A DNA stretch of 64,000 bases from Litoribacter populi (GCF_007483685.1 NZ_VMKN01000001.1:2595549-2659548); one strand, 5' to 3'; counted from the first letter of the stretch, positions 35,557-44,408 are shown. Notes: a model not told the origin generated them from the sequence alone. Numbers and translations are program-made.

Positions 35557-36825
35557 TTATTTTATTTCACTGATCTCTCTTTTAGAAATATTTTCTCCCT
35601 CCTTTACAAGAGTAGCCCTTAAACACATTCTAAACTTTGGATCTGTGAAGTAGTATGCGTCTCCTTTTGGATTTCTTTTGATAATGGGCGTTTCAGCCTT
35701 GGATATCTCAGTTAAAATTGCGCTTGGGTTTATAGCCTTACCTTCCGTTTTAGTAGGGAATTCACTTCGAATTAACTCTTCAATTTCATTAAGTCGAATT
35801 TCATTTTTTTCCAAGAGACTTAGACAGTACAAGGTTTGATTGCGCCTACCTATGGAGGTTTCCCTAGAATTCATAACATTTTCAATAGCTGTGTATGTTT
35901 GACTCAATGATTCATTAATCCATTTTTGGTCGCAAGAGGTCAAGTCGTTAGCATCTAATTTTTTATCTGATTCTCCCTTACGAGCAAGAATTAAACAATA
36001 CTCTTGAACTCTTTGAGGAATTCTATCGGTGACCCATTTAAGGTGGGATATTATCTGATCTCTGTTCTCAACTTGGTATTTTAAGGATTGGAAGCCATGA
36101 TCAAACAATTTCTCAGTCTCATCTTCGGTCATCCTTGATACTTCTGTAAGTTCTTCAACTCTATTGGAGAGTGGCCCGTTGGCAGGATAGTTAGAAAAGA
36201 AATACATGATATCTGAAGGAGTTCCTACAATAAGGATTTTAATGTTATACTGTCCGTAGCGTTCGTCATCCAGGAGTAATATGATATTTCCTAATTCTTC
36301 TAGTAGCTCCTCCTTTCTCAGGATAGATTCGAAGTTTTCAAATACTAAAACGGCACGTTTTTTCTTTGATTTTTTCCTTAGATATTCTAGACAAGCTTCA
36401 AATGGTTCTTTTGCTAGAGTTTTATAACTGGTTTGTTTATTTCGTTTAAGAATTGTCTTTGCCTTGAGAACAACTCCAGTCCACCAACCACTGAGTCCAC
36501 CTTCTGTATGTAATGCACCCTCATTAGTAATAGAATAACCTGTTTTCTGTTTTTTCAACTCTCTATTAACAGTATTCTCAAATTCTTGATTTAAAGAGCC
36601 CAATCTAGAAGCGTTAGTGAGGTTTACGGTAAGGTGCCTTATATCATTCTTTTTTAAAAAATCCTTGTATAACCATGACTTTCCCGTACCGCTATCTCCG
36701 TGCAAAAAAATATGCTTGGAACCTTTGAAACCTTCTTCTAGACTTTTTAAGTGCAATTTCCTCTCAACATAGGAATACTGATTTATTGAGTGGGATCGGG
36801 GTGTGAATACTTCTTCTGGTTTCAT
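35557..36825 (-). CDS. AAA/STAND-like ATPase in a compact cassette
   Basis: 422 aa from the ATG at 36825. Walker A is GDSGTGKSWLYKDF (about 41-54) and Walker B RAVLVFENFESIL (about 160-172). The C-terminal part (TLYCLSLLEKNEIRLNEIEE ... AYYFTDPKFRMCLRATLV) looks like a winged helix, as in Orc/Cdc6-like or STAND ATPases. Possible phage sensor or NTP switch; no effector domain is visible. The gene starts 13 bases after one copy of an 11-bp inverted repeat and stops 2 bases before the other, so it fills the whole cassette. Confidence 0.75.
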   Translation of the reverse strand: MKPEEVFTPRSHSINQYSYVERKLHLKSLEEGFKGSKHIFLHGDSGTGKSWLYKDFLKKNDIRHLTVNLTNASRLGSLNQEFENTVNRELKKQKTGYSITNEGALHTEGGLSGWWTGVVLKAKTILKRNKQTSYKTLAKEPFEACLEYLRKKSKKKRAVLVFENFESILRKEELLEELGNIILLLDDERYGQYNIKILIVGTPSDIMYFFSNYPANGPLSNRVEELTEVSRMTEDETEKLFDHGFQSLKYQVENRDQIISHLKWVTDRIPQRVQEYCLILARKGESDKKLDANDLTSCDQKWINESLSQTYTAIENVMNSRETSIGRRNQTLYCLSLLEKNEIRLNEIEELIRSEFPTKTEGKAINPSAILTEISKAETPIIKRNPKGDAYYFTDPKFRMCLRATLVKEGENISKREISEIK

Positions 36826-36838
36826 GTTTTTTTTAATT

Positions 36839-36849
36839 GTGCACAACAC
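36839..36849. repeat. 11-bp inverted repeat partner GTGCACAACAC
   Basis: Exact reverse complement of 35544-35554. Directly beyond it (36865-36901) is another stem, TGAGGCTTATC...GATAAGCCTCA, 11 bp perfect, with 15 bases between. Confidence 0.6.
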
Positions 36850-36954
36850 TTATATCTCCATAAGTCCTATGAGGCTTATCTACCCAGATTAGAAGGGATA
36901 AGCCTCACAAAGAGTTAATGTTTATCAGGCATGAATAGAGCAAGGGACTTTTCC

Positions 36955-37046
36955 ATTCATTCGGTCAAGAACAGTTCGAGGATTTCATAATTCGTCTGAT
37001 AGACTGTGGCATTACCTGCTTGATCGAGTTTTCCTTACTTCCTCCA
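36955..37046 (-). pseudogene. degraded copy of the small gene at 52946-53188
   Basis: The minus strand reads QAGNATVYQTNYEILELFLTE, stop, MEKS, matching KARNVTVFPTDYEILEIFWT-NWMEKS of the 53-kb gene. A Trp codon has become TGA, and about 90 bases of the 5' part are missing. The upstream sequence (AATCTTGGAGGAAGTAAGG, then TGTAATTAATT) and the inverted repeat at 37071 are also shared. A word-repeat tract with GATGTCCGA variants follows at 37097-37165. Confidence 0.6.
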
Positions 37047-37070
37047 AGATTAAGGAATTAATTACAATTA

Positions 37071-37096
37071 AAAAATACCGTGATTGGGGTATTTTG
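37071..37096 (-). promoter_or_regulatory. AAAAATACC-N8-GGTATTTTG inverted repeat, copy 2
   Basis: Arms 37071-37079 and 37088-37096, eight matching pairs of nine, 8-base centre GTGATTGG. It lies just upstream of the degraded small gene on the minus strand. Confidence 0.65.
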
Positions 37097-37272
37097 TGAG
37101 ATGTCGGAAGTCTGGGTGACTGATGTCCGATATCGGATGAGAGGATTTCAGATGACCGATGCCTGACTGAATTCAGAAACCAACCTCATGGATCCCATAG
37201 TTGAAATCGGTTGTTATGAATGGGTTAGTATAACTCAAACCATTCAGTTCTACTAGATCAATGATGTTTTCT

Positions 37273-37836
37273 CTATCTAAAATTAATTTGGAAATAATAA
37301 TAAGTGGTATCATATTCCCCATCCTTCCCTTTCTTAAAGTAGATCTTACCAGCATTATAATCAATGATTGACTCAGTATTTATAAAATCATTATCAGTAA
37401 CAGGTGATTTTTTAAAAACCAATGTATCTCCTCTAATTTCATATTTGCCCTCAAACCTTTCTTCCCCAAGAAACCAGTTAGCAAAAATGATATAGTTACC
37501 ATTCTCAAACAACATCAGATCCATTCGGCTTCTTTCATCAATAAATGCCGCTTCCAGAGATTTATTCCAAAAAAGACCATTACGAAATCCATAAATCCCA
37601 AGAAACAAACCTCCTGAAATAAATAATATGGAAAGTAATTTGAAATCAGGCAATTTGACCTCTTTAATCCCAGTCACGATTAGCATTAGAAATAAAGCCA
37701 CTGCACCAATAGAAAGAAAGGCCAAAGGAAGGAAAATTAAAAAACTAAAAGCCCCCAACCAATCTTGAATAACCATAAGGTAAAGAACTAAAGCCCCTAC
37801 CGTCACAAAAATCAAAGCTTTCAATACCTTTTCCAT
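37273..37836 (-). CDS. hypothetical membrane protein with three to four helices
   Basis: 187 aa. Hydrophobic segments at about 5-22, 26-42, 44-56 and 68-84 form an N-terminal membrane part; the rest is a soluble beta-rich domain (SRMDLMLFENGNYIIFANWF; GKYEIRGDTLVFKKSPVTDN). The soluble half resembles small Bacteroidota lipocalin-like or immunity-type domains only in general shape. No family recognised. It follows the ABC-3C operon on the same strand after 70 bases. Confidence 0.65.
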   Translation of the reverse strand: MEKVLKALIFVTVGALVLYLMVIQDWLGAFSFLIFLPLAFLSIGAVALFLMLIVTGIKEVKLPDFKLLSILFISGGLFLGIYGFRNGLFWNKSLEAAFIDERSRMDLMLFENGNYIIFANWFLGEERFEGKYEIRGDTLVFKKSPVTDNDFINTESIIDYNAGKIYFKKGKDGEYDTTYYYFQINFR

Positions 37837-37906
37837 ATACTTAGTTTCTCAGTAAAAACCTACACCTCAATCCTTGGCATCAAGTCCTACGGTTATTTAC
37901 CAGAAA

Positions 37907-39736
37907 CTAAAACTCAAACCCAAACAGAGGACCTTTACTTTCTTTATCCAATAATAAAACAGTTTCCTGTTTTGGGAAATAAATTGGTTGCTCATTTTCA
38001 TCAACCGGTAGATCAGATTTAATTGCTGATAAGATGTACTGGAAATCATATTGGCCAGTAAGCTCCCTTACTAATTTAATAAGTCTATTTTTTATACCGT
38101 TATCCTGCTGTGACAAAACATCATCATGGTATACAAAACGGAAATAGGATTCTTTATTATAGGCACATAAAACAGCTAGATCAAAGGCCACACAAAGAAT
38201 TTTTTTGTAGGTCCTACCATCATCTTTGGAGGTGTCTTTTTTCACCCCACCCTTAGCCTGTATTTTCGGTGGCACAAAATCTACATTGTTATTTGAATTA
38301 ATTGACCAAGAAATTCGTACTTCCTCATCCATCACCTGTTTATAAAATTGGGCAAATAGGGTACGGATCAATGAATACTTTTGGTTCTCTTCTGTATGCT
38401 TATACACCTCCTTGAGCTGCCATACTGTTCCTTCTATTTCACGGGCAAGGGTTTCCCTTTCGGTTTCTAGAGTGAAAATTTTATCGATAATGCCTAGCTT
38501 TTCCCTTATAGCATACAGTTGGCCTTGAACTTGGACTAAATCCTTTTGGTAAAGTTTAAATCTCCTAAAAGAATCGGTATCTCTTAAATGGGAGAGTAAA
38601 GATTCCTTTTCTTTATTCAAATCAGCTAGTCTTTCGTTTATTTTTTGAAGTTCCGACTCTTTCTTTTCTAAGGCTTCTTTCAACAATTTGTTCCTCTCTT
38701 TGGTCAGTGACTTATTGAAGTCCATAAGAGCTTCATAGTCATTTTTCAATTGGTCTGGAAAATACAATTCGGATTCTTCAAACACCTTATTTACCTTATC
38801 CAAATTGAAAGCAAACTTGTTCTTTATGGACTGTTGGAGCTTATTAATTTCAAAATTTAACCTATACGAAGAGGAATTTAAGGTACTGATGCTTTCTTCA
38901 ACTTCGTCAATCCCTTTACTGATCAGGTTTTTATCTTGCTCATAAAAATTAAAGCTATCGATTGCATTTTCTGATTTTTGGGCCTCTAATTCAAGTTGCT
39001 GAATCTGAGCCACTAGATCATCCCGATCTTCAATCTTTACTGAAAATTCATTTTTTAATTTTTCAATGTATTTTTTTATATCTTCTCGTTTAGCGTCATT
39101 ATCATATTTTTCAGAAAGTAGATTCCCATTAAAACCTAGAAGTGAAAACATAAAAGGTTTCCAGTCTTTATCGTATCCCCCCACATATTTGGAAAGTTTA
39201 TATACGTCCTCATAATCTCCCTGGAGCCTCAGACAATAATTAATTGCTTTTCGGAAGTCATATTTTTTGTCTTGAAAAAAGTGAAGGGACAGGTATTCCG
39301 CTAATTTAACTTTGGCCTTTTCAAATGGGACTTTTTCGCAATCCCATGTCTTCGGAGGGTTAAATCCATCCACAGTCTGATCATGAAGAGCAAAAGCAAT
39401 TTTAGTAGCGGAATCTACAGCTCTTCTTATGGTCAGATATTCTCCAGAATTCAAGTAAAGCTCCAGATAGAAGACATAATCTTTAAAAATTGGATCAGAC
39501 CCTGAGCTTCCGGGCTTAAGGAGGAAACTATGCTTTGGATTGATTTGCTTTAAAAATAAAAAATCAATTAATTCAGCAAGCTTAGTTTTGCCTAAGCTAT
39601 GGGAGTTTTTCTTATTTGTAGTGGAAGCTTCATTTTCGCCTAAAAGAACATCAGCATATACCACACTGATCCCTTGCAAATTAAACTTAACATGCTTAAA
39701 ATTATTTTTATTGCAGTATAACTTACTAAGCTTCAT
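37907..39736 (-). CDS. ABC-3C system ATPase, DUF2326 family
   Basis: 609 aa. An SMC/RecN-like layout: N-terminal Walker A variant NSHSLGKTKLAELIDFLFLK (about 43-62), a long coiled coil (about 230-430, for example ERNKLLKEALEKKESELQKI) and a C-terminal half with Walker B-like FRFVYHDDVLSQQD (about 525-538). DUF2326 ATPases are the motor of ABC three-component systems. It overlaps the middle component by 11 bases. Role inferred: DNA or nucleoprotein sensing that licenses the effector coded two genes upstream. Confidence 0.83.
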   Translation of the reverse strand: MKLSKLYCNKNNFKHVKFNLQGISVVYADVLLGENEASTTNKKNSHSLGKTKLAELIDFLFLKQINPKHSFLLKPGSSGSDPIFKDYVFYLELYLNSGEYLTIRRAVDSATKIAFALHDQTVDGFNPPKTWDCEKVPFEKAKVKLAEYLSLHFFQDKKYDFRKAINYCLRLQGDYEDVYKLSKYVGGYDKDWKPFMFSLLGFNGNLLSEKYDNDAKREDIKKYIEKLKNEFSVKIEDRDDLVAQIQQLELEAQKSENAIDSFNFYEQDKNLISKGIDEVEESISTLNSSSYRLNFEINKLQQSIKNKFAFNLDKVNKVFEESELYFPDQLKNDYEALMDFNKSLTKERNKLLKEALEKKESELQKINERLADLNKEKESLLSHLRDTDSFRRFKLYQKDLVQVQGQLYAIREKLGIIDKIFTLETERETLAREIEGTVWQLKEVYKHTEENQKYSLIRTLFAQFYKQVMDEEVRISWSINSNNNVDFVPPKIQAKGGVKKDTSKDDGRTYKKILCVAFDLAVLCAYNKESYFRFVYHDDVLSQQDNGIKNRLIKLVRELTGQYDFQYILSAIKSDLPVDENEQPIYFPKQETVLLLDKESKGPLFGFEF

Positions 39737-39983
39737 TGTATAAAAAGGCGTCTTTACTGTTCTCGTATTTAATTTTTCCCAATAAATAAAGGAAATTCAG
39801 AGCATAAGGAAAATTTTCCTTGGCATTTTCCCCGATTTCCTTGGTAACCCGCTCCAATAATTCATCGTATGAAACGGTGTAATAAGTGCTTAACTCTCCC
39901 AATATGAAGGAACTGATGTTGATCACAGAGTAATCTAAATTGGTATGTCTATCAGGTCGGATCATCTTTTTCCTATTAAACAT
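39726..39983 (-). CDS. ABC-3C middle component
   Basis: 85 aa (MFNRKKMIRPDRHTNLDYSV; then SSFILGELSTYYTVSYDELL; then NFPYALNFLYLLGKIKYENS). Small all-helical winged-helix-like proteins of this length and pattern are the middle component of ABC-3C systems, bridging effector and ATPase. Overlaps both neighbours, by 22 and 11 bases, so the trio is one translational unit. Confidence 0.78.
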   Translation of the reverse strand: MFNRKKMIRPDRHTNLDYSVINISSFILGELSTYYTVSYDELLERVTKEIGENAKENFPYALNFLYLLGKIKYENSKDAFLYNEA

Positions 39984-40909
39984 TCTACATACATATAGTG
40001 CAGCAAGGTCGACACATGTCTTTTGGTACCTCTTAAAGTGCTTTCTCCATCACAGATTTTCTTGTAGAGAAAAACAAGGATTTCTTCGAAGGAGCCAAAA
40101 TTACTCCTTTTTAGAGAAATCATTTCATTGATCTCTGCAGCAATGTCAAAATAAACCTCCTTATATTCTTCATTAATTGGATTCTCCAAAAATCTTTGGA
40201 TCTTATCAAAATCCATTGAAGATCTTCCTTGTATGTTATCCTCGAAGTATTCCCGCCCTAGATTATTTCTCTTGTTTTTCTTTTTAATCTGTACCAGGTC
40301 AAAATCATACTTCAAGGTGTTTGGATTCTGGCCAAACTCCTCTGGAAAGTTTGACAACTGTTCTTTAAACCCCAAGATCAAATCTTTTATTTCCTCATCC
40401 GAAAAATCAAACGGTATGTGAAAAAGATCGAGATTATATAACCTAATTAGCTTTTTATTTGGATTGATGTAATGATCATTTAGAGTTTCCTTCCCAATAA
40501 TCGTCACATTTTGAATGCCTGTCTCATAAACTAGTTTCTGCGTCAGCTTTTCTCCAGTAATTGCAGGATATTTCCGATTTGTAAACAGCAAATAACATTC
40601 TACTTCCCCGTTTTCCTTTAGCTTTTTTAATTTGGGGATTTCTTTGGAAATTATATGATTTGAAAAATCCGAATCTCCACAAGATGCTATGGGGTTAGTG
40701 GTATGTTTGGCTTGAATGATAAATTTTCCTTTCCAATTGGAAGAAGTCGTTGATGGGAAATTTTTCGCTTCGCCTTCGAATTTACCATCTCGGCCACCAT
40801 CCTTTCCTTCTGAAAAGGAAACCACTCCTATTCCTAATAGTTCTTGGCAAATTGAATTCACCAACCTTTCAAAAGTTTTACTGTCTAATAACTCAAGCCT
40901 ATAATCCAT
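39962..40909 (-). CDS. ABC-3C effector with N-terminal Mrr-like restriction domain
   Basis: 315 aa. Residues 1-170 are a PD-(D/E)XK nuclease domain: FSEGKDGGRDGKFEG (D37, D41) and GKFIIQAKHT (Q66-A-K68), with a GTGIQNVTIIG-like segment later. Residues about 225-315 form the C-terminal ABC-3C interaction domain (NEEYKEVYFDIAAEINEMIS ... VSTLLHYMYVECLIGKR). The nuclease would cut foreign DNA once released by the ATPase and middle component. First gene of the operon; a copy of the AAAAATACC inverted repeat lies 60 bases upstream. Confidence 0.83.
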   Translation of the reverse strand: MDYRLELLDSKTFERLVNSICQELLGIGVVSFSEGKDGGRDGKFEGEAKNFPSTTSSNWKGKFIIQAKHTTNPIASCGDSDFSNHIISKEIPKLKKLKENGEVECYLLFTNRKYPAITGEKLTQKLVYETGIQNVTIIGKETLNDHYINPNKKLIRLYNLDLFHIPFDFSDEEIKDLILGFKEQLSNFPEEFGQNPNTLKYDFDLVQIKKKNKRNNLGREYFEDNIQGRSSMDFDKIQRFLENPINEEYKEVYFDIAAEINEMISLKRSNFGSFEEILVFLYKKICDGESTLRGTKRHVSTLLHYMYVECLIGKR

Positions 40910-40968
40910 TATGCCTGTAAAAATTATTTTTTAAAAGAGTTGCTAAGAAAATGATTATCATTCATTAA

Positions 40969-40994
40969 AAAAATACCTTGATCAGGGTATTTTT
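40969..40994 (-). promoter_or_regulatory. AAAAATACC-N8-GGTATTTTT inverted repeat, copy 3
   Basis: Arms 40969-40977 and 40986-40994, perfect 9-bp pairing, centre TTGATCAG. It sits 60 bases upstream of the ABC-3C effector ATG and 39 bases after the stop of the AAA+ gene. Confidence 0.7.
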
Positions 40995-41032
40995 GCAGTA
41001 GGGAATTACCGTCCTACCCTTTAGCCTAATAT

Positions 41033-41902
41033 CTAGGAAAAATTAGAAGGGGTTTCTTGGTCGTCATTTGGATCGTATTTAAAAGTGAGCTGGTTCAAAC
41101 ACTCATCTACAATCCTCTTTACATTGATATCCGGCAGGGAAAGAATATACTTTCTCTGAATATCTAGCATAAACTCCTCGATCTCCGAAAAACTCAGTCC
41201 TTCCAGCTTCTGAGCTAAAAGGTTGTGTGGATGTTGCAATGAATATTTAACCTGATTTTCAAATTTCTTTAACCAAACGATGATCATTTGCCGGTTAGGC
41301 TTATCCAATTCCAATCTTACTTGGAACCTTCTCCAAACTGCACGATCCAGCAGCTCCGGGTGATTGGTAGCTGCCACCGTTACCACGTAAGATGGCAATC
41401 GGTCGATCTGCAGCAAAAGTGAACTCACCACTCTCTTGATTTCACCGGTTTCGTGGGTATCCCCACGCTCTTTACCGATGGCATCAAATTCGTCAAAAAA
41501 CAACACGCATTCTTGGGTACGGATAAAATCAAACATGGCCTTCAGCCTGGAGGCCGTCTCTCCCAAATAGCTCCCAATAATCCCATCATGCTGCTCACCT
41601 ACCAGGTCGGCAATGCTCTTCCTGTTTTCATCCGTCAGGATTACATCATCCAGGCTTTTCTGGGGATGTACCCTAAACAAAAAATTCTCAAGCTTTTCAT
41701 TAAGCAAATTGCCGGTATTCCGGTGGTTGGACGAAAAATTGGCGGGAGATTTCCGCAGCACATTTTCCAGCTGACCTGCCAGGACATGGTGCTGCTTATG
41801 CTTTTCTTCGGCAATAATGGATTCGGCAATCCTATTGAACAAAGCCGTATCACCGGCACTGCCCGCCTTCACCAATTTCACCAATAAATCTGCTCTCGCC
41901 AT
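41033..41902 (-). CDS. AAA+ ATPase with the Walker A region deleted
   Basis: 289 aa. The N-terminus (MARADLLVKLVKAGSAGDTA ... EEKHKQHHVLAGQLE) and the second half (DGIIGSYLGETASRLKAMFD; Walker B CVLFFDEFDAIGKERGDTHE; sensor AATNHPELLDRAVWRRFQVR) belong to a known AAA+ family usually paired with a subtilisin-like protease. Between GEQH (about 122) and DGIIGSYLGE the strand-loop that should carry GPPGxGKT (about 35-40 residues) is absent, in frame. No protease gene is adjacent. The protein cannot bind ATP normally; it is probably a decayed system. Confidence 0.8.
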   Translation of the reverse strand: MARADLLVKLVKAGSAGDTALFNRIAESIIAEEKHKQHHVLAGQLENVLRKSPANFSSNHRNTGNLLNEKLENFLFRVHPQKSLDDVILTDENRKSIADLVGEQHDGIIGSYLGETASRLKAMFDFIRTQECVLFFDEFDAIGKERGDTHETGEIKRVVSSLLLQIDRLPSYVVTVAATNHPELLDRAVWRRFQVRLELDKPNRQMIIVWLKKFENQVKYSLQHPHNLLAQKLEGLSFSEIEEFMLDIQRKYILSLPDINVKRIVDECLNQLTFKYDPNDDQETPSNFS

Positions 41903-42001
41903 TGTCTAAATCTGTTTCCCAACCCAAAATAAGTGAAAAAGAAGATATAAAATTCAAATCTCTCCCGATTCCCCCACAACTTAACTCATAATTACAACAA
42001 A

Positions 42002-42027
42002 AAAAATACCCTGATCGGGGTATTCTA
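42002..42027 (-). promoter_or_regulatory. AAAAATACC-N8-GGTATTCTA inverted repeat, copy 4
   Basis: Arms 42002-42010 and 42019-42027, seven of nine pairs, centre CTGATCGG. It lies 100 bases upstream of the AAA+ gene start. Confidence 0.65.
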
Positions 42028-42145
42028 TCGCCATACCAAAACAAATCCCTGAATTGTGTCACGAATAGTCACACTTTTTTTTCCGCTAGCCTTCAACCTA
42101 CAAATAAACCTTTTATCTTTAAGCACAACCTAAAACAATAAAATC

Positions 42146-42283
42146 ATGAGCAAAAAGACTGTCCCCGTAGAGCGACACAAGAGGTCAACACCATCTCCTA
42201 TCCCAAGAAAAAATCCCGATGCTCTAAAACCAGGACCTAAGACGGTGCCGGTTAGGGATCATAAGAGATCACGGCCGAAGTAG
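42146..42283 (+). CDS. small basic protein with internal repeat
   Basis: 45 aa: KKTVPVERHKRSTPSPIPRK, then NPDALKPGPKTVPVRDHKRS. The unit KTVPV..HKRS.P occurs twice, making a Lys/Arg/Pro-rich peptide without a hydrophobic core. Similar short basic peptides are known from Bacteroidota, but their function is not. The gene has a clean start and stop and a purine-rich leader. It stands alone on the plus strand. Confidence 0.5.
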   Translation: MSKKTVPVERHKRSTPSPIPRKNPDALKPGPKTVPVRDHKRSRPK

Positions 42284-42345
42284 AAAAAAGGGGCTGGAAA
42301 GCCTCTCCGCTCTTAAATTGACTTTACTAAGTTAAATGAATAAAA

Positions 42346-42474
42346 ATGAACAGCTATGTAGCAGAGATGGATTACGAAACATTTATCAGAAGAGCGTTTA
42401 ATTGTGATTATGATACTTTCGCCAGCCATAACACATTACGTAAAGATCATAAAGAACACAATTGCCAAAAATAA
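42346..42474 (+). CDS. possible small ORF
   Basis: 42 aa (MNSYVAEMDYETFIRRAFNC, then DYDTFASHNTLRKDHKEHN). Polar, with two cysteines, no family recognised. It sits between the small basic gene and the membrane-protein gene on the same strand. Low support. Confidence 0.3.
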   Translation: MNSYVAEMDYETFIRRAFNCDYDTFASHNTLRKDHKEHNCQK

Positions 42475-42576
42475 ATATTACCTAGAAACCCTATTCTGCA
42501 CACCTAAAAGTAAACCCTTACAATATACCAAATGGTAAAATAAAAAATTTTATTTCGACAACTTAATCGATATATT

Positions 42577-43203
42577 ATGTCACTATTAGAACAAATAAAA
42601 TACTTAGAAAAAGAAATTTCATGGTCAAATATAATTTATAGAAACTTAAGTAAAACAGAAAAATTTAAAATTTTTACTACAATAACAATAACATTACTAT
42701 TGTTTTTCATCGCTTTCTATTTCAATTATATATTACCATTTTTTATTTTATCCGTAGGCACAATAACTGTAGCTATTCTATTGAGGAAATCTCAAAATAG
42801 AATAGTACATCCCTATCAGGAAGAAAAATATACTGAATCTTCTATTTTCAGAATTAGAAAAAAAATAATCAAAGAAAAATTGAAAAAAAACAACCGTTTA
42901 AATAAAGAAAAACTAATTTTTCTTATAGAACATTGCAATATGCAAATCCCGAAGTTCAGGTATACCTTATTCACCAATTTATTGTTACTTTTTCTTGGAG
43001 TAATAATTGGAAGATTAATCCAGGATTATCAACTTTTTGGTATAGAAAGTATCTCTTCCTACTTAATTTTTATAGTTATAATATTATTTATATTTTTGAT
43101 AGACTCCATTACAATAAAAGATTATTTTAGATATAGGCATAAAAAAGAGAAAAGGTTAAAAATTATATTAATAAAAATTTATCAAGAAAAATATTTGAAA
43201 TAA
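42577..43203 (+). CDS. AT-rich hypothetical membrane protein
   Basis: 208 aa with two helical pairs (about 31-49/52-68 and 129-145/157-176) separated by a very basic loop (RIRKKIIKEKLKKNNRLNKE). The gene is far more AT-rich than its neighbours, with almost every third position A or T, a sign of transfer. Layout of paired helices plus cytosolic basic parts is seen in membrane effectors of defence systems, but nothing specific was recognised. Confidence 0.6.
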   Translation: MSLLEQIKYLEKEISWSNIIYRNLSKTEKFKIFTTITITLLLFFIAFYFNYILPFFILSVGTITVAILLRKSQNRIVHPYQEEKYTESSIFRIRKKIIKEKLKKNNRLNKEKLIFLIEHCNMQIPKFRYTLFTNLLLLFLGVIIGRLIQDYQLFGIESISSYLIFIVIILFIFLIDSITIKDYFRYRHKKEKRLKIILIKIYQEKYLK

Positions 43204-43617
43204 CTTTAGGTTTGAAGGTCAAAATCGCAACAATAGACCCAACAAACGGTGTATACAATCCCTTTTAGTATATTTGAGCTCATTTCAAGATTAAGGTGAA
43301 ACCTACTATATGACCAGAATGAGAGTTCGGAGATTGAGGAGTGGATAACTCTAGCTGATGGAGACCACTCGCAAAAAAGCCGGATTCATTGATCCGACGT
43401 TCGTTGAATTGCTTCATACGCTTCCATTCCGTTCCCGACAATGACGGTAGGACTGATCCCCTTGAATTTAGAAATGAGAAAAATGAAAAATGAGAGGTGA
43501 ATATCTATTGGTCTTAATTGATCAATTCCCTAACTTATCCTTAGAAAGAAATTTAAAAAATTGTTTGAGACCCATCCAGTCCAACGAGTACCCATAGGCC
43601 TCCAAGGGATCAGGGGC
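43204..43617. other. gene-free spacer with terminator-like repeat
   Basis: 414 bases. It contains a GGCCTCCAAGGGATCAGGGGCTT element (from 43599), one of the dispersed terminator-like family, which here lies at the stop of the minus-strand gene. No open frame in it is supported. Confidence 0.5.
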
Positions 43618-44247
43618 TTATTTTTTTGATTGCCATTTAAAAAAATCCCATTTATTATCTTTAGCAAATGCCTTATACTCATCAACATATTTCAATAAAT
43701 TTTGAGTTTGGGTATTACTATGAATAACAATGTCATAATCAAAATGAGATATACATTCTTTTAAAATATCCTGAAGCTCGTCCAGGAGTTCCCTGCATTC
43801 TTCAATTTCATCAATATCGAAACCCTTAAAGGATAAAGGGCCTCCATACTGGTCCATATCACTATAGGCCAATTTTTTATCTCTTAAGTGGAGTATTTTA
43901 CTAAACAGGCCACATTTTAATAATTCAATTCGATTTGTAAGATTTTCACTAATCGCCTTAAAGCTAGGGGGTACACTAAGTTCAACCTCTCCAATTAAGC
44001 GTTTTAAACTCGCATAATGGTTGTCTCGGTATTTAGCTGGACCCTTGGAATTATTAGGCTCCATCAATTTGCAAATTTCCATTACGAGCATATAATGAAG
44101 TGAGTAATTATAAAACCTGAATGTGGGCGACTCAGCAATGGATGTTTTAAACTTCTTATCATGCGATAGGATTGATGAAATCTCATTGAGTGATTTATAG
44201 CTTAAATGTAAAGCCATTAGACAATATTGAACGTTCTTAAGGTGCAT
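43618..44247 (-). CDS. HEPN/AbiU2-like helical protein
   Basis: 209 aa, all-helical. Segment FSKILHLRDKKLAYSDMDQY resembles the R-x4-6-H region of AbiU2-like HEPN domains (RDKxxAH), but the His is Tyr. Flanking helices (HYMLVMEICKLMEPN near 50-65; ECRELLDELQDILKECISHF) fit the four-helix HEPN fold. Possible inactive or variant HEPN protein linked to abortive infection. Only moderate support; no partner gene is seen. Confidence 0.5.
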   Translation of the reverse strand: MHLKNVQYCLMALHLSYKSLNEISSILSHDKKFKTSIAESPTFRFYNYSLHYMLVMEICKLMEPNNSKGPAKYRDNHYASLKRLIGEVELSVPPSFKAISENLTNRIELLKCGLFSKILHLRDKKLAYSDMDQYGGPLSFKGFDIDEIEECRELLDELQDILKECISHFDYDIVIHSNTQTQNLLKYVDEYKAFAKDNKWDFFKWQSKK

Positions 44248-44273
44248 ATCCTTTTAGATTTCATTAATTAAAA

Positions 44274-44408
44274 CTACGCCAAAGGAAGCTTAAATATCAA
44301 GCCCTCCTCCTCCATCATTTTCACCAAGTACCCCGCCCGAAACAGATTGTCACTACTAATGGCACTTTGCGCTTCCTCAATCAATTTAAGCAGAACTCGC
44401 GCCTTCTC
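44274..44408 (-). pseudogene. 3' part of a small gene split by the IS21 element
   Basis: Continues the frame of 47029-47148. Joined at one copy of the CTTCTC duplication the two pieces read a single 82-aa protein ending KMMEEEGLIFKLPLA. This piece codes for ARVLLKLIEEAQSAISSDNL followed by FRAGYLVKMMEEE and the stop at 44274. Confidence 0.85.
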
